Below, in pieces: positions 33,479-47,084 of a DNA stretch of 64,000 nucleotides. Where the stretch lies: NCBI RefSeq assembly GCF_900215435.1, contig NZ_OCMY01000001.1:2294001-2358000 (forward strand), read 5' to 3'. Position 1 is the first letter of the stretch, and each line of letters opens with the position of its first letter. The DNA is from Candidatus Pantoea floridensis. GTDB lineage: Bacteria; Pseudomonadota; Gammaproteobacteria; Enterobacterales; Enterobacteriaceae. Position numbers and translations under genes: made by a program. The notes under the pieces were generated by a model, which searched no databases, was not told where the DNA came from, and worked only from the letters and a program-made list of their open reading frames with translations.

Positions 33479-33923
33479 GACATATATCCACAACGAAGCT
33501 GAAATGCGCGTTGATCAGGATAAATTGACCGATGACTTAACCGACGCCGGTTTTCATCGTGAAGATATCTACAATGCGTTGAATTGGCTTGAACGGTTAG
33601 CGGATTATCAGGAAGGCTTGGTTGCGCCTGTGCTCATGGCAAACGATCCGCTCTCCATGCGAATCTACACGGAAGAGGAAAATCAGCGTTTAGATGCCGA
33701 GTGTCGCGGTTTTATTTTGTTCCTGGAGCAGGTTCAGGTGCTGAATATGGAAACGCGCGAGATGGTCATCGAACGTGTAATGGCCCTCGATACCCTGGAA
33801 TTCGATCTTGAAGATCTCAAATGGGTGGTGTTGATGGTGCTGTTTAACATTCCAGGATGTGAAAACGCCTATCAGCAAATGGAAGAACTGTTATTCGACG
33901 TCAATGAAGGTATGCTGCATTAA
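33450..33923 (+). CDS. smg: Smg, DUF494 protein
   Basis: This 157-residue protein of family DUF494 has no known reaction. The opening [20 protein letters not shown] and the ending [19 protein letters not shown] are nearly the same as in E. coli. The start lies inside the dprA 3' end in another frame with GAGGAGGGC upstream, so translation is coupled. Confidence 0.96.
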   Translation: MFDVLMYLFETYIHNEAEMRVDQDKLTDDLTDAGFHREDIYNALNWLERLADYQEGLVAPVLMANDPLSMRIYTEEENQRLDAECRGFILFLEQVQVLNMETREMVIERVMALDTLEFDLEDLKWVVLMVLFNIPGCENAYQQMEELLFDVNEGMLH

Positions 33924-33950
33924 TAATCTTCGATTAATGCAACCGGTAAT

Positions 33951-34505
33951 ATGAGTAAATCAGCACTATTCTCCGTGCCTAAACACGATCCCTGCCCCGC
34001 TTGCGGGGCAGAATTAGTTATACGCTCTGGCAAACACGGTCCTTTCCTGGGGTGTGTCAATTATCCAACCTGTGATTACATTCGTCCGCTGAAGAGCCAT
34101 GGCGATGGGCACGTTGTTAAAGTGCTGGAAGGACATGCCTGCCCGAAATGTGGTGCAGACAAAGTTCTGCGGCAGGGACGCTTTGGCATGTTCATTGGTT
34201 GTAGCCACTATCCCGAGTGCGATTACACAGAAACCATCGACAAGCCTGATGAAACAGCCATTGCTTGTCCGCAATGTCAGAGCGGTAAACTCGTACAGCG
34301 TCGCTCGCGATATGGCAAAACTTTTCACTCGTGCGATCGCTATCCAGATTGTCAGTTTGCAATTAATGCAACGCCGATTGAAGGTGTTTGCCCGCATTGT
34401 CAGTTCCCCTTATTAATAGAGAAGAAAACCGCACAGGGCATGAAGCGCTTTTGCGCCAGCAAACGCTGCGGTAAGCCAATCGTTCAGGACCAAGAATCAT
34501 CATGA
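33951..34505 (+). CDS. yrdD: YrdD, topoisomerase I C-terminal zinc-finger protein
   Basis: This 184-residue protein is made of four zinc modules of the topoisomerase IA C-terminal type: CPAC/CVNYPTC, CPKC/CSHYPEC, CPQC/CDRYPDC and a final CPHC/CASKRC. There is no topoisomerase catalytic domain, so it is a free-standing single-strand nucleic-acid binder of unknown role. Its stop overlaps the tsaC start by four bases. Confidence 0.95.
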   Translation: MSKSALFSVPKHDPCPACGAELVIRSGKHGPFLGCVNYPTCDYIRPLKSHGDGHVVKVLEGHACPKCGADKVLRQGRFGMFIGCSHYPECDYTETIDKPDETAIACPQCQSGKLVQRRSRYGKTFHSCDRYPDCQFAINATPIEGVCPHCQFPLLIEKKTAQGMKRFCASKRCGKPIVQDQESS

Positions 34506-35077
34506 AGCCAAGTCAGTATTTAGCAGGAAGCCTCGATTTTTGTATTGAGCAACTCCAGCAGCAGGAAGTTATCGCTTACCCAACCGAAGCCGTATTCGGC
34601 TTGGGCTGCGATCCCGATAGCGAAAATGCCGTAATGGCGCTGCTGGCGCTCAAGCAGCGTCCAGTCGATAAAGGTCTTATTCTGATTGCAGCTGATTACG
34701 CGCAACTTGAACCTTACATCGCCGATCGTGAACTTACTGTACTTCAGCGCGAACGTATGTTTGCGAGCTGGCCCGGCCCGGTGACTTATGTGGTGCCCGC
34801 GTCGCCACACACGCCGCGCTGGCTCACTGGACGATTTGATTCACTGGCGATCCGCGTTAGCGATCATCCTGATGTCCAGGCTTTATGCCGTGGTTTTGGC
34901 AAACCGCTGGTTTCGACCAGTGCCAATCTTTCCGGTGAGCCGCCTTGTCGTAATGTGGAAGAAATTGCCCAGCAATTTGGTGCTGAGTTTCCAGTATTAC
35001 ACGCTGAAACCGGTGGACGCCTGAATCCTTCTGAGATCCGCGACGTTATTAGCGGTGAACTTATTCGCCAGGGTTAA
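34502..35077 (+). CDS. tsaC: TsaC, threonylcarbamoyl-AMP synthase
   Basis: This 191-residue Sua5/YrdC enzyme makes threonylcarbamoyl-AMP from threonine, bicarbonate and ATP, the first step to t6A37 in tRNAs decoding ANN codons. Motifs present are [46 protein letters not shown] and [11 protein letters not shown]. aroE follows after three bases. Confidence 0.97.
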   Translation: MKPSQYLAGSLDFCIEQLQQQEVIAYPTEAVFGLGCDPDSENAVMALLALKQRPVDKGLILIAADYAQLEPYIADRELTVLQRERMFASWPGPVTYVVPASPHTPRWLTGRFDSLAIRVSDHPDVQALCRGFGKPLVSTSANLSGEPPCRNVEEIAQQFGAEFPVLHAETGGRLNPSEIRDVISGELIRQG

Positions 35078-35080
35078 TTT

Positions 35081-35902
35081 ATGAAAAACTTTGCCGTTTT
35101 TGGTAATCCCATTGCCCACAGCAAATCACCTTTTATCCATAGCCTCTTTGCTGAGCAAACCGGCATTGATCATCGATATGGCAGTGAATGTGCACCCTTA
35201 GAGGGTTTTCCCCAGTCGATCACAGACTTCTTTGCGAATGGTGGTAAAGGGGCCAATGTCACGCTGCCTTTCAAACAGCAGGCATGGGAATTTGCGGATG
35301 AGCTTAGCGAACGCGCGGCATTGTCCGGGGCGGTGAACACATTAAAGAAAGATGCGCAGGGCAAGATCTTTGGTGATAACACGGATGGTATTGGTTTGCT
35401 AAGCGATCTGGAACGCTTGCAGATGATCCAGTCGGACGATCGTATCCTGCTGGTGGGGGCCGGTGGTGCAGCGCGAGGCGTGATCCTACCGCTTCTCTCT
35501 TTTGGTTGTTCATTAGTGGTGGTGAACCGCACGGTTGAACGTGCCGAGCAGCTGGCAAATATTTTCCAACATAATGGGGAAATCAAAGCGGCCAGCTTCG
35601 AGCAATTAGCGGGTCAGCAATTTGATCTGATCATTAATGCGACTTCAAGCGGTGTCGATGGCAAGGTGCCGGCGTTAGCTGCATCGCTTATTAATCCACA
35701 AACGCGTTGCTATGACATGTTTTATCAACAGGGGTTGACGCCATTTCTACAGTGGTGCCAGCAGCAGGGCGCAAAGCAGCTGGCAGATGGTGTTGGCATG
35801 CTGGTGGGACAAGCCGCTCATGCTTTCCAACTGTGGCATGGCGTGATGCCACAGATCACGCCAGTAATTACCACGCTAAAGCAGGCGATGCAGCAGCGAT
35901 AA
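35081..35902 (+). CDS. aroE: AroE, shikimate dehydrogenase
   Basis: This 273-residue NADP-dependent enzyme reduces 3-dehydroshikimate to shikimate. Substrate motifs are [15 protein letters not shown] and [11 protein letters not shown] with the catalytic lysine. [13 protein letters not shown] and the NADP loop [16 protein letters not shown] follow. The stop lies nine bases from the convergent yrdA stop. The small yrdB gene that follows aroE in E. coli is missing here. Confidence 0.98.
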   Translation: MKNFAVFGNPIAHSKSPFIHSLFAEQTGIDHRYGSECAPLEGFPQSITDFFANGGKGANVTLPFKQQAWEFADELSERAALSGAVNTLKKDAQGKIFGDNTDGIGLLSDLERLQMIQSDDRILLVGAGGAARGVILPLLSFGCSLVVVNRTVERAEQLANIFQHNGEIKAASFEQLAGQQFDLIINATSSGVDGKVPALAASLINPQTRCYDMFYQQGLTPFLQWCQQQGAKQLADGVGMLVGQAAHAFQLWHGVMPQITPVITTLKQAMQQR

Positions 35903-35911
35903 ATTTGACGA

Positions 35912-36466
35912 TCAAGAATGGACTTTGCTTTCCTGATCGAGATACTCATTCTTCCAACTCACGTAATTGTTGGATGAATAGAGCAGCCCGGCGATTTCAG
36001 CTTCACTCAGCGGTCGTACTTGTTTAACCGGGCTGCCCAAATAGAGGTAGCCACTCTCCAGTCGTTTGCCTGGCGGCACCAAACTACCAGCGCCAATCAT
36101 CACATCATCTTCAACAATTACACCATCCAGCAGAATCGATCCCATACCAACCAGTACACGATTTCCGATAGTACAGCCGTGCAACATCGCTTTATGGCCC
36201 ACCGTCACGTCTTCGCCAATGAGCAGTGGAAAACCTTCTGGGTTGCTGGTGGATTTATGCGTGACGTGCAGTACGCTGCCGTCCTGGATATTGCTTCTTT
36301 TACCAATCACCACTCTATTTACGTCACCACGAATCGCAACCAGCGGCCAAATGCTGACGTCATCGGCGAGCTGTACTTCACCCACCACCACGCTGCTGCA
36401 ATCGATCATCACGCGATCGCCGGCTTGCGGAAAATGGTTCTTATAAGGTCGTAGGGCTATAGACAT
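35912..36466 (-). CDS. yrdA: YrdA, gamma-class carbonic anhydrase-like protein
   Basis: This 184-residue left-handed beta-helix protein has hexapeptide repeats (IGEDVTVGHKAMLHGCTIGNR-type coils). The three metal histidines of the gamma-carbonic anhydrase family are seen in SVLHVTHKS, VGHKAML and MLHGCTI. Enzyme activity of the E. coli homologue is not well established. It converges on aroE and starts just upstream of the rRNA operon promoter region, transcribed away from it. Confidence 0.95.
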   Translation of the reverse strand: MSIALRPYKNHFPQAGDRVMIDCSSVVVGEVQLADDVSIWPLVAIRGDVNRVVIGKRSNIQDGSVLHVTHKSTSNPEGFPLLIGEDVTVGHKAMLHGCTIGNRVLVGMGSILLDGVIVEDDVMIGAGSLVPPGKRLESGYLYLGSPVKQVRPLSEAEIAGLLYSSNNYVSWKNEYLDQESKVHS

Positions 36467-36604
36467 GATCTTCTCCTTTTACATTTTTACCTAAGCCTGC
36501 GGTTTAAAAGCCGGATAAACAAGATGATTTTTGAACAGATCGCTCGCGATCGCAGCGAAAAGAATGAAAACTCGCCAGTCGATTAAAAAGATCGAAAAAA
36601 GGGG

Positions 36605-36632
36605 TTGTGCAAAAAATTCGGATCCCTATAAT
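36605..36632 (+). promoter_or_regulatory. rRNA promoter P1
   Basis: TTGTGC is separated by 16 bases from a perfect TATAAT, with a GCGCC discriminator and an A-rich tract just upstream. The 16-base spacer is the usual rrn P1 feature linked to ppGpp control. Confidence 0.9.
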
Positions 36633-36725
36633 GCGCCACCACTGAGACGGCAAAGCGGCAACGCAGGCGGCTCAGCAGGGAGTGAAGAAATTCATCCCGC
36701 CGGATGAAAACGCTGAAAAAAGTGT

Positions 36726-36753
36726 TTGACTCTGAAGAGGGAAAGCGTAATAT
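36726..36753 (+). promoter_or_regulatory. rRNA promoter P2
   Basis: TTGACT is separated by 16 bases from TAATAT, about 120 bases after P1, as in E. coli rrn operons. Confidence 0.88.
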
Positions 36754-36792
36754 ACGCCACCTCGCGACAGGCGGTTAACCCGCTGCTCGCAC

Positions 36793-36804
36793 TGCTCTTT
36801 AACA
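36793..36804 (+). promoter_or_regulatory. boxA antitermination site in the rRNA leader
   Basis: TGCTCTTTAACA is the exact enterobacterial rrn boxA, bound as RNA by NusB-S10. It lies about 40 bases after the P2 -10. Confidence 0.93.
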
Positions 36805-36958
36805 ATTTATCAGACAATCTGTGTGGGCACTCGCAGGATTGATATCAGCGTCTCCGGACGCAACAAAATATCAAAGCCTCACGAGTGAACACATAATGAA
36901 ATTCATTATGACGTTTTACAGATGAGCATCGCTGCACTTGTTGCAGCAAATCAAACTT

Positions 36959-38499
<1,541 letters not shown>

Positions 38500-38572
38500 C
38501 CTGAAGATACCTTCCCGCGAAGTGCTCACACAGATTGTCTGATAGAAAGTAACGAGCAGAAAAAACCTCTAC

Positions 38573-38649
<77 letters not shown>

Positions 38650-38760
38650 AATTCGCACTCACGCTGCGTTATGTCTCCGGCTCGCATAGTTCACTATGCT
38701 TCGCGGAAACATGCCTTGCCTGAGCACGAATTGCATTTCTCAGGAAATGTACTCGGTTGA
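38650..38760. repeat. Hairpin element in the tRNA-Ile/tRNA-Ala spacer
   Basis: The gap between the two tRNAs is 143 bases, against about 42 in E. coli rrnD. The extra DNA is an imperfect inverted repeat. The outer arms are AATTCGCACTCA and TGAGCACGAATT (10 of 12 pair). In the centre is the palindrome GCATAGTTCACTATGC, flanked by CTCCGGCTC and TTCGCGG. It looks like an insertion in the spacer. Confidence 0.65.
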
Positions 38761-38792
38761 GTGGTAGTAGATGGTCTCTGCAGTAACTGTAT

Positions 38793-38868
38793 GGGGCTAT
38801 AGCTCAGCTGGGAGAGCGCCTGCCTTGCACGCAGGAGGTCAGCGGTTCGATCCCGCTTAGCTCCACCA
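38793..38868 (+). tRNA. alaU: tRNA-Ala (TGC)
   Basis: This 76-base cloverleaf has anticodon TGC in CCTTGCACG, T-loop GGTTCGATCCC and encoded CCA. It is the second spacer tRNA. Confidence 0.99.
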
Positions 38869-38928
38869 TTACAGTGACTCAAAACAATACTTCAGAGCAA
38901 ACCGGAAACGGTGTGCTGCGAAGTATTA

Positions 38929-38940
38929 TGCTCTTTAACA
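38929..38940 (+). promoter_or_regulatory. boxA antitermination site in the 16S-23S spacer
   Basis: A second exact TGCTCTTTAACA lies about 130 bases before the 23S gene, the position used in E. coli to keep the antitermination complex loaded. Confidence 0.92.
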
Positions 38941-39069
38941 ATCCGGAACAAGCTGAAAATTGAAACGACGTGTTGGTTCATTTCTCCGTAATAAGAAATG
39001 AATAACAACATGTTCGAGTCTCTCAAATGCTTACAGTCTGCAGCGTTGCAAAACGCCTGTGGGTTGTGA

Positions 39070-41976
<2,907 letters not shown>

Positions 41977-42047
41977 ACAACGCCAGAGGCGTTTTGATGA
42001 GAGAGACCAGAGATTTTCAGCTTGTTTTACCGGATAAAGAATTAGCA

Positions 42048-42169
42048 GAAACGAAAGATTTTGCGCTGAGGCGAGGCGCCGACCGAGACGATGAGAGGGA
42101 GCATACTGAAGTATGTGACCGAACAGCGCGAGGAAGAGCAACGCGGCATCAGTGAAAAATAGTCGTTTC
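42048..42169. repeat. Hairpin element in the 23S-5S spacer
   Basis: The 23S-5S spacer is 206 bases, about twice the E. coli length. The extra part is bounded by inverted arms GAAACGA/TCGTTTC, with further pairing of ATTTTGCGCTGA and TCAGTGAAAAAT. In the middle is CATACTGAAGTATG. The central block GGGAGCATACTGAAGTATGT resembles, in reversed orientation, the element in the tRNA spacer. Confidence 0.6.
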
Positions 42170-42182
42170 GTGCACCAAGATT

Positions 42183-42302
42183 TGCCTGGCGGCTTTAGCG
42201 CGGTGGTCCCACCTGACCCCATGCCGAACTCAGAAGTGAAACGCCGTAGCGCCGATGGTAGTGTGGGGTCTCCCCATGCGAGAGTAGGGAACTGCCAGGC
42301 AT
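42183..42302 (+). rRNA. rrf: 5S ribosomal RNA, first copy
   Basis: This is a 120-base gene from TGCCTGGCGGCTTTAGCGCG to GGAACTGCCAGGCAT with both ends paired. It differs from E. coli mainly in the helix I-II region. Confidence 0.99.
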
Positions 42303-42314
42303 CAAATTTAGCGT

Positions 42315-42390
42315 GCTGATATGGCTCAGTTGGTAGAGCGCACCCTTGGTAAGGGTGAGGTCCCCAGTTCGACTCTGGGTATCAGCACCA
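42315..42390 (+). tRNA. thrV: tRNA-Thr (GGT)
   Basis: This 76-base cloverleaf has anticodon GGT in CCTTGGTAAGG and encoded CCA. It lies between the two 5S genes, the arrangement of E. coli rrnD (rrfD-thrV-rrfF). Confidence 0.99.
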
Positions 42391-42421
42391 GTTATAGGCA
42401 TGAGTTCGGTTTAAAAGAATT

Positions 42422-42541
42422 TGCCTGGCGGCTTTAGCGCGGTGGTCCCACCTGACCCCATGCCGAACTCAGAAGTGAAACGCCGTAGCGCCGATGGTAG
42501 TGTGGGGTCTCCCCATGCGAGAGTAGGGAACTGCCAGGCAT
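42422..42541 (+). rRNA. rrf: 5S ribosomal RNA, second copy
   Basis: This 120-base gene appears identical to the first 5S copy. It is the distal 5S of an rrnD-type operon and is followed at once by the terminator. Confidence 0.99.
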
Positions 42542-42550
42542 CAAACACAG

Positions 42551-42581
42551 AAGCCCTGAACATTTGTTCAGGGCTTTTTTG
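42551..42581 (+). terminator. Terminator of the rRNA operon
   Basis: The 11-bp stem AAGCCCTGAAC/GTTCAGGGCTT with a 4-base loop runs into TTTTTT. Confidence 0.95.
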
Positions 42582-42657
42582 TATGCGCAAATCAACGTGA
42601 ACGACGTGTGACGTGTAATGTAGCGATTTCACAGTGGCGAAAACGCTGGTACTGAAC

Positions 42658-42688
42658 ATAAAAAAGCCTCTGCACCAGGCAGAAGCTT
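42658..42688 (-). terminator. Terminator of the amino-acid transporter operon
   Basis: On the minus strand the 10-bp stem AAGCTTCTGC/GCAGAGGCTT (one G-U) with a 5-base loop is followed by TTTTATG. Confidence 0.88.
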
Positions 42689-42711
42689 ATTCGTGTCTAA
42701 CTCGCTAAATA

Positions 42712-43473
42712 TTAATGAATAACCTGAGATAAAAACGCCCGTGTGCGCTCGGAACGTGGGTTTGCAAAGAACTCCAGCGGCGGCGCCTCTTCCACTATTT
42801 CACCGCGATCCATAAAGATCACCCGATCCGCCACGGTGCGCGCAAAACCCATTTCATGGGTAACGCATAGCATGGTCATGCCATCTTCTGCTAAGCCAAT
42901 CATCGTATCGAGCACTTCTTTTACCATCTCTGGATCGAGCGCAGATGTTGGCTCATCAAACAGCATAATTTTCGGTTTCATACAGAGTGAACGGGCAATT
43001 GCCACACGTTGCTGCTGACCACCAGAAAGTTGGCCAGGAAACTTATGCGCATGCTCAGCGATGCGCACCCGCTGCAAGTAGTGCATGGCTAACTCTTCGG
43101 CTTCTTTCTTCGGCATTTTACGCACCCAAATTGGTGCCAGCGTACAGTTTTGCAGCACGGTAAGATGCGGAAAAAGGTTGAAATGCTGGAACACCATACC
43201 CACTTCGGTACGAACACGTTCAATATTGCGCACATCCTGATTCAGATGGATGCCATCAACCACGATGCGCCCTTGCTGATGCTCTTCCAGATGGTTAATG
43301 CAGCGGATGGTGGTCGATTTGCCCGACCCAGAAGGTCCGCACAGCACGATACGTTCGCGAGGTTTTACCTGCAGATTAATATCTTTTAGTACATGGAATT
43401 GGCCGTACCATTTATTCACGTTTTCAAGTGTAATCATCATGGCATCAGCCGCATTAGTCATAGTTTGTGTCAT
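42712..43473 (-). CDS. yhdZ: Amino-acid ABC transporter ATPase (YhdZ/AapP)
   Basis: This 253-residue ATP-binding subunit of a general polar amino-acid importer shows Walker [15 protein letters not shown], signature [14 protein letters not shown], Walker [15 protein letters not shown] and the switch CVTHEMGF. It is the last gene of the yhdWXYZ operon, eight bases after yhdY, and it converges on the rRNA operon. It is very close to E. coli YhdZ. Substrate range is inferred from Rhizobium AapP. Confidence 0.96.
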   Translation of the reverse strand: MTQTMTNAADAMMITLENVNKWYGQFHVLKDINLQVKPRERIVLCGPSGSGKSTTIRCINHLEEHQQGRIVVDGIHLNQDVRNIERVRTEVGMVFQHFNLFPHLTVLQNCTLAPIWVRKMPKKEAEELAMHYLQRVRIAEHAHKFPGQLSGGQQQRVAIARSLCMKPKIMLFDEPTSALDPEMVKEVLDTMIGLAEDGMTMLCVTHEMGFARTVADRVIFMDRGEIVEEAPPLEFFANPRSERTRAFLSQVIH

Positions 43474-43481
43474 GTTAAACC

Positions 43482-44582
43482 TCAGTGCGATGCACGCCCG
43501 GTGTGAAAACGCTTCTCCAGATACTGGCTATAGCGCGACATGCTAAAACAGAAAATCCAGTAAACCATGGCAGCAAAGACATAGCCTTCCGTCGACATCC
43601 CCAGCCAGGTTGGGTCGACGGTGGCTTGCTGCACACTACTGAAGAGATCGAATAGGCCGATAATGATCACTAAGCTGGTATCTTTAAACAGCGCAATGAT
43701 GGTATTCACCAGCCCAGGAATGGTGAGCTTGAGCGCCTGCGGTAAAATCACCAACGCCTGCATTTTCCAATATCCTAATGAAAGCGATTCAGCCGCTTCA
43801 TACTGGCCCTTAGGCAATGCCTGCAAACCGCCACGCACCACCTCCGCGACATAAGCGGACTGGAACAAAATGACACCAACCAACGCGCGCACCAGTTTGT
43901 CGATAGTGGTGCCCTCCGCCATAAACAGCGGTAGCATCACCGAAGACATAAACAGCACGGTAATCAGCGGTACGCCGCGCCAGAACTCAATGAAAATGAC
44001 TGATAATGTGCGCACTACCGGCATTTCGGAACGGCGTCCCAGCGCCAGTAAAATGCCTAACGGCAATGCGCCGGCGATTCCTACTGAAGCGATTATCAGC
44101 GTTAACGTTAAGCCGCCCCACTGGCGAGTTTCTACACGCTCTAAACCGAAGTATCCGCCGTACATCAAGAACCAAACCACGATCGGATATACCACTGCCC
44201 AACAGGCGATATAACGGCCGCGGCGCGGCATTGCTTTGATAAACATCGGAATAATGGATAGCAAACCGAGCACCAGCGATAAATTGATGCGCCAGCGTAG
44301 CTCATGCGGATACAGCCCATACATAAACTGGCCAAAACGCGCATGGATGAACACCCAACAAGCGCCTTCTTTGGTGCAGTCCGCGCGCGTCTCGCCAATC
44401 CAGTTGGCTTGAAAAACCAGCCAGTTCAATGCCGGTGGGATCACATTCCAGATGAGCCAGATGCTGAACAGCGTCAGCAGCGTATTCAGCCAGCTGGAGA
44501 ACAGATTTTTGCGCGCCCAAAGCCAACCCTTGCTGAGCGGATTGGTCGGAATCGGTGGGGTTTCGTGTGTGGTTATAGACAT
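43482..44582 (-). CDS. yhdY: Amino-acid ABC transporter permease (YhdY/AapM)
   Basis: This 366-residue inner-membrane permease of the HisMQ type has several hydrophobic segments after a cytoplasmic N-terminus. The EAA coupling loop is visible as [23 protein letters not shown] large periplasmic loop near residues 60-105 holds the Cys pair DCTKEGAC. It pairs with YhdX and lies 15 bases after it. Confidence 0.95.
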   Translation of the reverse strand: MSITTHETPPIPTNPLSKGWLWARKNLFSSWLNTLLTLFSIWLIWNVIPPALNWLVFQANWIGETRADCTKEGACWVFIHARFGQFMYGLYPHELRWRINLSLVLGLLSIIPMFIKAMPRRGRYIACWAVVYPIVVWFLMYGGYFGLERVETRQWGGLTLTLIIASVGIAGALPLGILLALGRRSEMPVVRTLSVIFIEFWRGVPLITVLFMSSVMLPLFMAEGTTIDKLVRALVGVILFQSAYVAEVVRGGLQALPKGQYEAAESLSLGYWKMQALVILPQALKLTIPGLVNTIIALFKDTSLVIIIGLFDLFSSVQQATVDPTWLGMSTEGYVFAAMVYWIFCFSMSRYSQYLEKRFHTGRASH

Positions 44583-44597
44583 AATGATCCCGTTCTC

Positions 44598-45776
44598 TTA
44601 ACGCTCAACCAGCGCAATTTTGCGATTGTAGAGGTTCATCAGCAGCGAAATGATCAGGCTGATAATCAGGTAAACCGCCATGGTAATCGCGATGGTCTCA
44701 ATCGCCTGCCCGGTTTGGTTCAGCACGGTGCCGGCAAATAGCGAGACCATATCTGGATAACCGATGGCGGCCGCCAATGATGAGTTTTTCACGATATTGA
44801 GATACTGACTGGTGAGGGGAGGAATGATCACCCGCATCGCCTGCGGAATAATAACCTGACGCATGGTGACGGGATTAGGCAAGCCAAGTGAACGTGCCGC
44901 TTCATTTTGACCATGTGGTACCGACTGAATCCCTGCGCGAATCACTTCGGCGATAAACGAAGAGGTATAGACCGACAGCGCCAACGTTAATGCGGCGAGT
45001 TCGGGTATCATCACGAAGCCACCGCGGAAATTAAATCCGCGCAGTTCCGGTACATCCCAATGCATCGCAGCGCCGAACAAGGTATGTGCAATCAGCGGCA
45101 GCAAAACAATTAACCCCACCGCAGCTGGCCAGGTACGGCGAAGTTGCCCGGTTTTAAGCTGATGTTTACGGTTGAAGCGGAACAGAGCTACGCAACACAG
45201 TACCGCCAGCGCTAGCGCGATCAGGAACGGCCAGGTACCGGGCGCGTATTCGGGCCAGGGAATATACAAACCTCGATTACTGACGAATGCGACATCAAAG
45301 GCATTCAATGCCTGACGGGGGCCGGGCAGATTACGCAACACCGCAAAGTACCAGAAAAAGATTTGCAGTAGCGGTGGGATATTACGGAACGTCTCGATAT
45401 AAATGTTGGAAAGCTTACGCAGCAGCCAGTTCTCGGACAGACGTGCAAGGCCGATAGCAAAGCCCAGGATAGAGGCAAACACAATACAAAGCGCGGAAAC
45501 CAGCAGGGTATTGGTTAACCCCACCATAAATACGCGGGCGTAGGTGTCGCCTTCAGAGTAATCGATCAGGTGTTGGACAATGCCAAAACCGGCACTGCGA
45601 TCAAGAAATCCGAAGCCGGAAGTAATGCCACGATTGGCCAGATTGATTACCGTGTTGTGAATTAAATATCCCACCACAGCAAGCACGGCCACAATCGCGA
45701 TGATCTGGTAAAGCCAGGCGCGAACCGTAGGATTACCGAACGAAAAATCCCTCTTTACGGTTGGGCGTTGCGACAT
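44598..45776 (-). CDS. yhdX: Amino-acid ABC transporter permease (YhdX/AapQ)
   Basis: This 392-residue membrane subunit of the same importer has an N-terminal segment near residues 24-44 and a HisMQ-type C-terminal core with NEAARSLGLPNPVTMRQVII as the EAA loop. It follows yhdW after 66 bases. The two permeases form the translocation pore. Confidence 0.95.
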   Translation of the reverse strand: MSQRPTVKRDFSFGNPTVRAWLYQIIAIVAVLAVVGYLIHNTVINLANRGITSGFGFLDRSAGFGIVQHLIDYSEGDTYARVFMVGLTNTLLVSALCIVFASILGFAIGLARLSENWLLRKLSNIYIETFRNIPPLLQIFFWYFAVLRNLPGPRQALNAFDVAFVSNRGLYIPWPEYAPGTWPFLIALALAVLCCVALFRFNRKHQLKTGQLRRTWPAAVGLIVLLPLIAHTLFGAAMHWDVPELRGFNFRGGFVMIPELAALTLALSVYTSSFIAEVIRAGIQSVPHGQNEAARSLGLPNPVTMRQVIIPQAMRVIIPPLTSQYLNIVKNSSLAAAIGYPDMVSLFAGTVLNQTGQAIETIAITMAVYLIISLIISLLMNLYNRKIALVER

Positions 45777-45842
45777 GTTAAAACCTCAGTGAAGATTACG
45801 CGTGGGCACCGCAGGATGCGGCGCCCGACTGGCAGGACTGAA

Positions 45843-46868
45843 TTAGCGAACGGGAGGAGCGTACTGGATGCCGCCCTGATTCCAGAGCGCATTCTGGCCA
45901 CGCGCGATTTTCAGTGCGCTGTCTTTACCAACGTTACGATCAAACACTTCCTGATAGTTGCCGACTTGTTTAATGATGTTGTAAGCCCACTTATTATCGA
46001 GCTTCAGGTCTTTACCGAAGTCGCCTTCTGCACCTAACAGGTGAGCCATATCAGGAGTGGTAGGTTTAGCGGCCATGTCATCAACATTTTTCGAGCTGAT
46101 GCCCATCTCTTCAGCGTTCAACATCGCGTACAGCGACCATTTCACGATGGTGAACCAATCGTCATCACCGCGGCGAACGACTGGGCCCAGCGGTTCTTTA
46201 GAGATAACTTCGGGCAGTACCACGAAATCGTCTGGCTTGCCGAGTTTGATGCGCAGCGCATACAGCTGTGACTGGTCAGAAGAGAGGGTATCGCAGCGAC
46301 CGCTGTCGAGCGCCTTAGCGGATTCGTCAGAACGATCGAAGGTTACTGGCGTATATTGCATTTTGTTGGCTTTGAAGTAGTCAGCCACGTTGAGCTCGGT
46401 ATCGGTACCAGCCTGAATACATACGGTTGCACCATCCAACTCTTTAGCACTTTTCAGGCCAGCTTTCTTGTGGGTCAGGAAACCGATGCCGTCGTAATAG
46501 TTCACGCCAGCAAACAGGAAGCCCATACCGCCATCGCGGGAAGACGTCCAGGTGGTGTTGCGCGACAGGATATCCACTTCACCAGACTGCAGTGCAGTAA
46601 AGCGCTCTTTAGCGGTCAGCGGGGTATATTTCACTTTGGTTGCGTCACCAAATACGGCAGCGGCGGCCGCACGACATACATCCACATCGATACCGGTGAA
46701 TTTGCCGTTGGAGTCAGCGTAAGAGAAGCCCGGCAGGCCATCGCTGATGCCGCATTGTACAAAACCTTTTTTCTTAATGGCATCCAACGTGGTGCCAGCG
46801 TGCGCTTGTTGAGCAACAGCGAATAGCGAAGCTGCAGCGACCAGGGTGGAAAGCATCATCTTTTTCAT
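45843..46868 (-). CDS. yhdW: Periplasmic amino-acid-binding protein (YhdW/AapJ)
   Basis: This 341-residue solute-binding protein of family 3 starts with a signal peptide of 24 residues ending AQQAHA. The mature part begins GTTLDAIKKKGFVQCGISDG. The substrate fold motif GIDVDVCRAAAAAVFGDATK and two Cys that may pair are visible. In E. coli K-12 yhdW is a pseudogene; here the frame is intact, so the importer should work. It is the first gene of the operon, behind a sigma-54 type promoter. Confidence 0.96.
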   Translation of the reverse strand: MKKMMLSTLVAAASLFAVAQQAHAGTTLDAIKKKGFVQCGISDGLPGFSYADSNGKFTGIDVDVCRAAAAAVFGDATKVKYTPLTAKERFTALQSGEVDILSRNTTWTSSRDGGMGFLFAGVNYYDGIGFLTHKKAGLKSAKELDGATVCIQAGTDTELNVADYFKANKMQYTPVTFDRSDESAKALDSGRCDTLSSDQSQLYALRIKLGKPDDFVVLPEVISKEPLGPVVRRGDDDWFTIVKWSLYAMLNAEEMGISSKNVDDMAAKPTTPDMAHLLGAEGDFGKDLKLDNKWAYNIIKQVGNYQEVFDRNVGKDSALKIARGQNALWNQGGIQYAPPVR

Positions 46869-46963
46869 AAAGCATCCTGTGTGGCGATATCGTGTGTTGT
46901 TATGTTTGCACGCACTTTACTGTGCGCTTTTTTATGTCTGTGGTGGTTAGCCATCCACAACTC

Positions 46964-46980
46964 TGCAAACCTGATGCCAG
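46964..46980 (-). promoter_or_regulatory. Sigma-54 promoter of yhdWXYZ
   Basis: On the minus strand CTGGCATCAGGTTTGCA gives GG-N10-GC spacing and matches the YTGGCAC-N-TTGCW consensus at all positions of both cores except two next to the -24 box. Transcription would start near 46953, giving a leader of about 85 bases. E. coli yhdWXYZ is known to belong to the NtrC nitrogen regulon. Confidence 0.8.
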
Positions 46981-47054
46981 GTTTGCAGAATCCTGAATTC
47001 TCTGGAAAGATCTTTTAATAAACGGAAGCACTCAGAATATTCTGGCTAATATGG

Positions 47055-47071
47055 CGCACCAAAAGGCAGCA
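47055..47071. promoter_or_regulatory. NtrC-like enhancer site 1
   Basis: CGCACCAAAAGGCAGCA resembles TGCACCA-N3-TGGTGCA, with a full left half GCACC and a partial right half. Its centre is about 110 bases upstream of the predicted sigma-54 start. Confidence 0.5.
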
Positions 47072-47084
47072 TGACGAGACGACA

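Larger units (their letters stand above)
36467..36958 (+). other. rRNA operon promoter and leader region
   Basis: This stretch of about 490 bases holds no gene. The first 130 bases are AT-rich with GATCG-containing blocks and A tracts, the expected place for Fis sites and an UP element. P1 and P2 follow, then the boxA antitermination site and the 16S precursor stem. Confidence 0.8.

Noticed and set aside
42183..42541. Two 5S genes flanking a tRNA, looking like a local duplication or assembly artefact
   Set aside because: This is the normal arrangement of rrnD-type operons (rrf-thrV-rrf).
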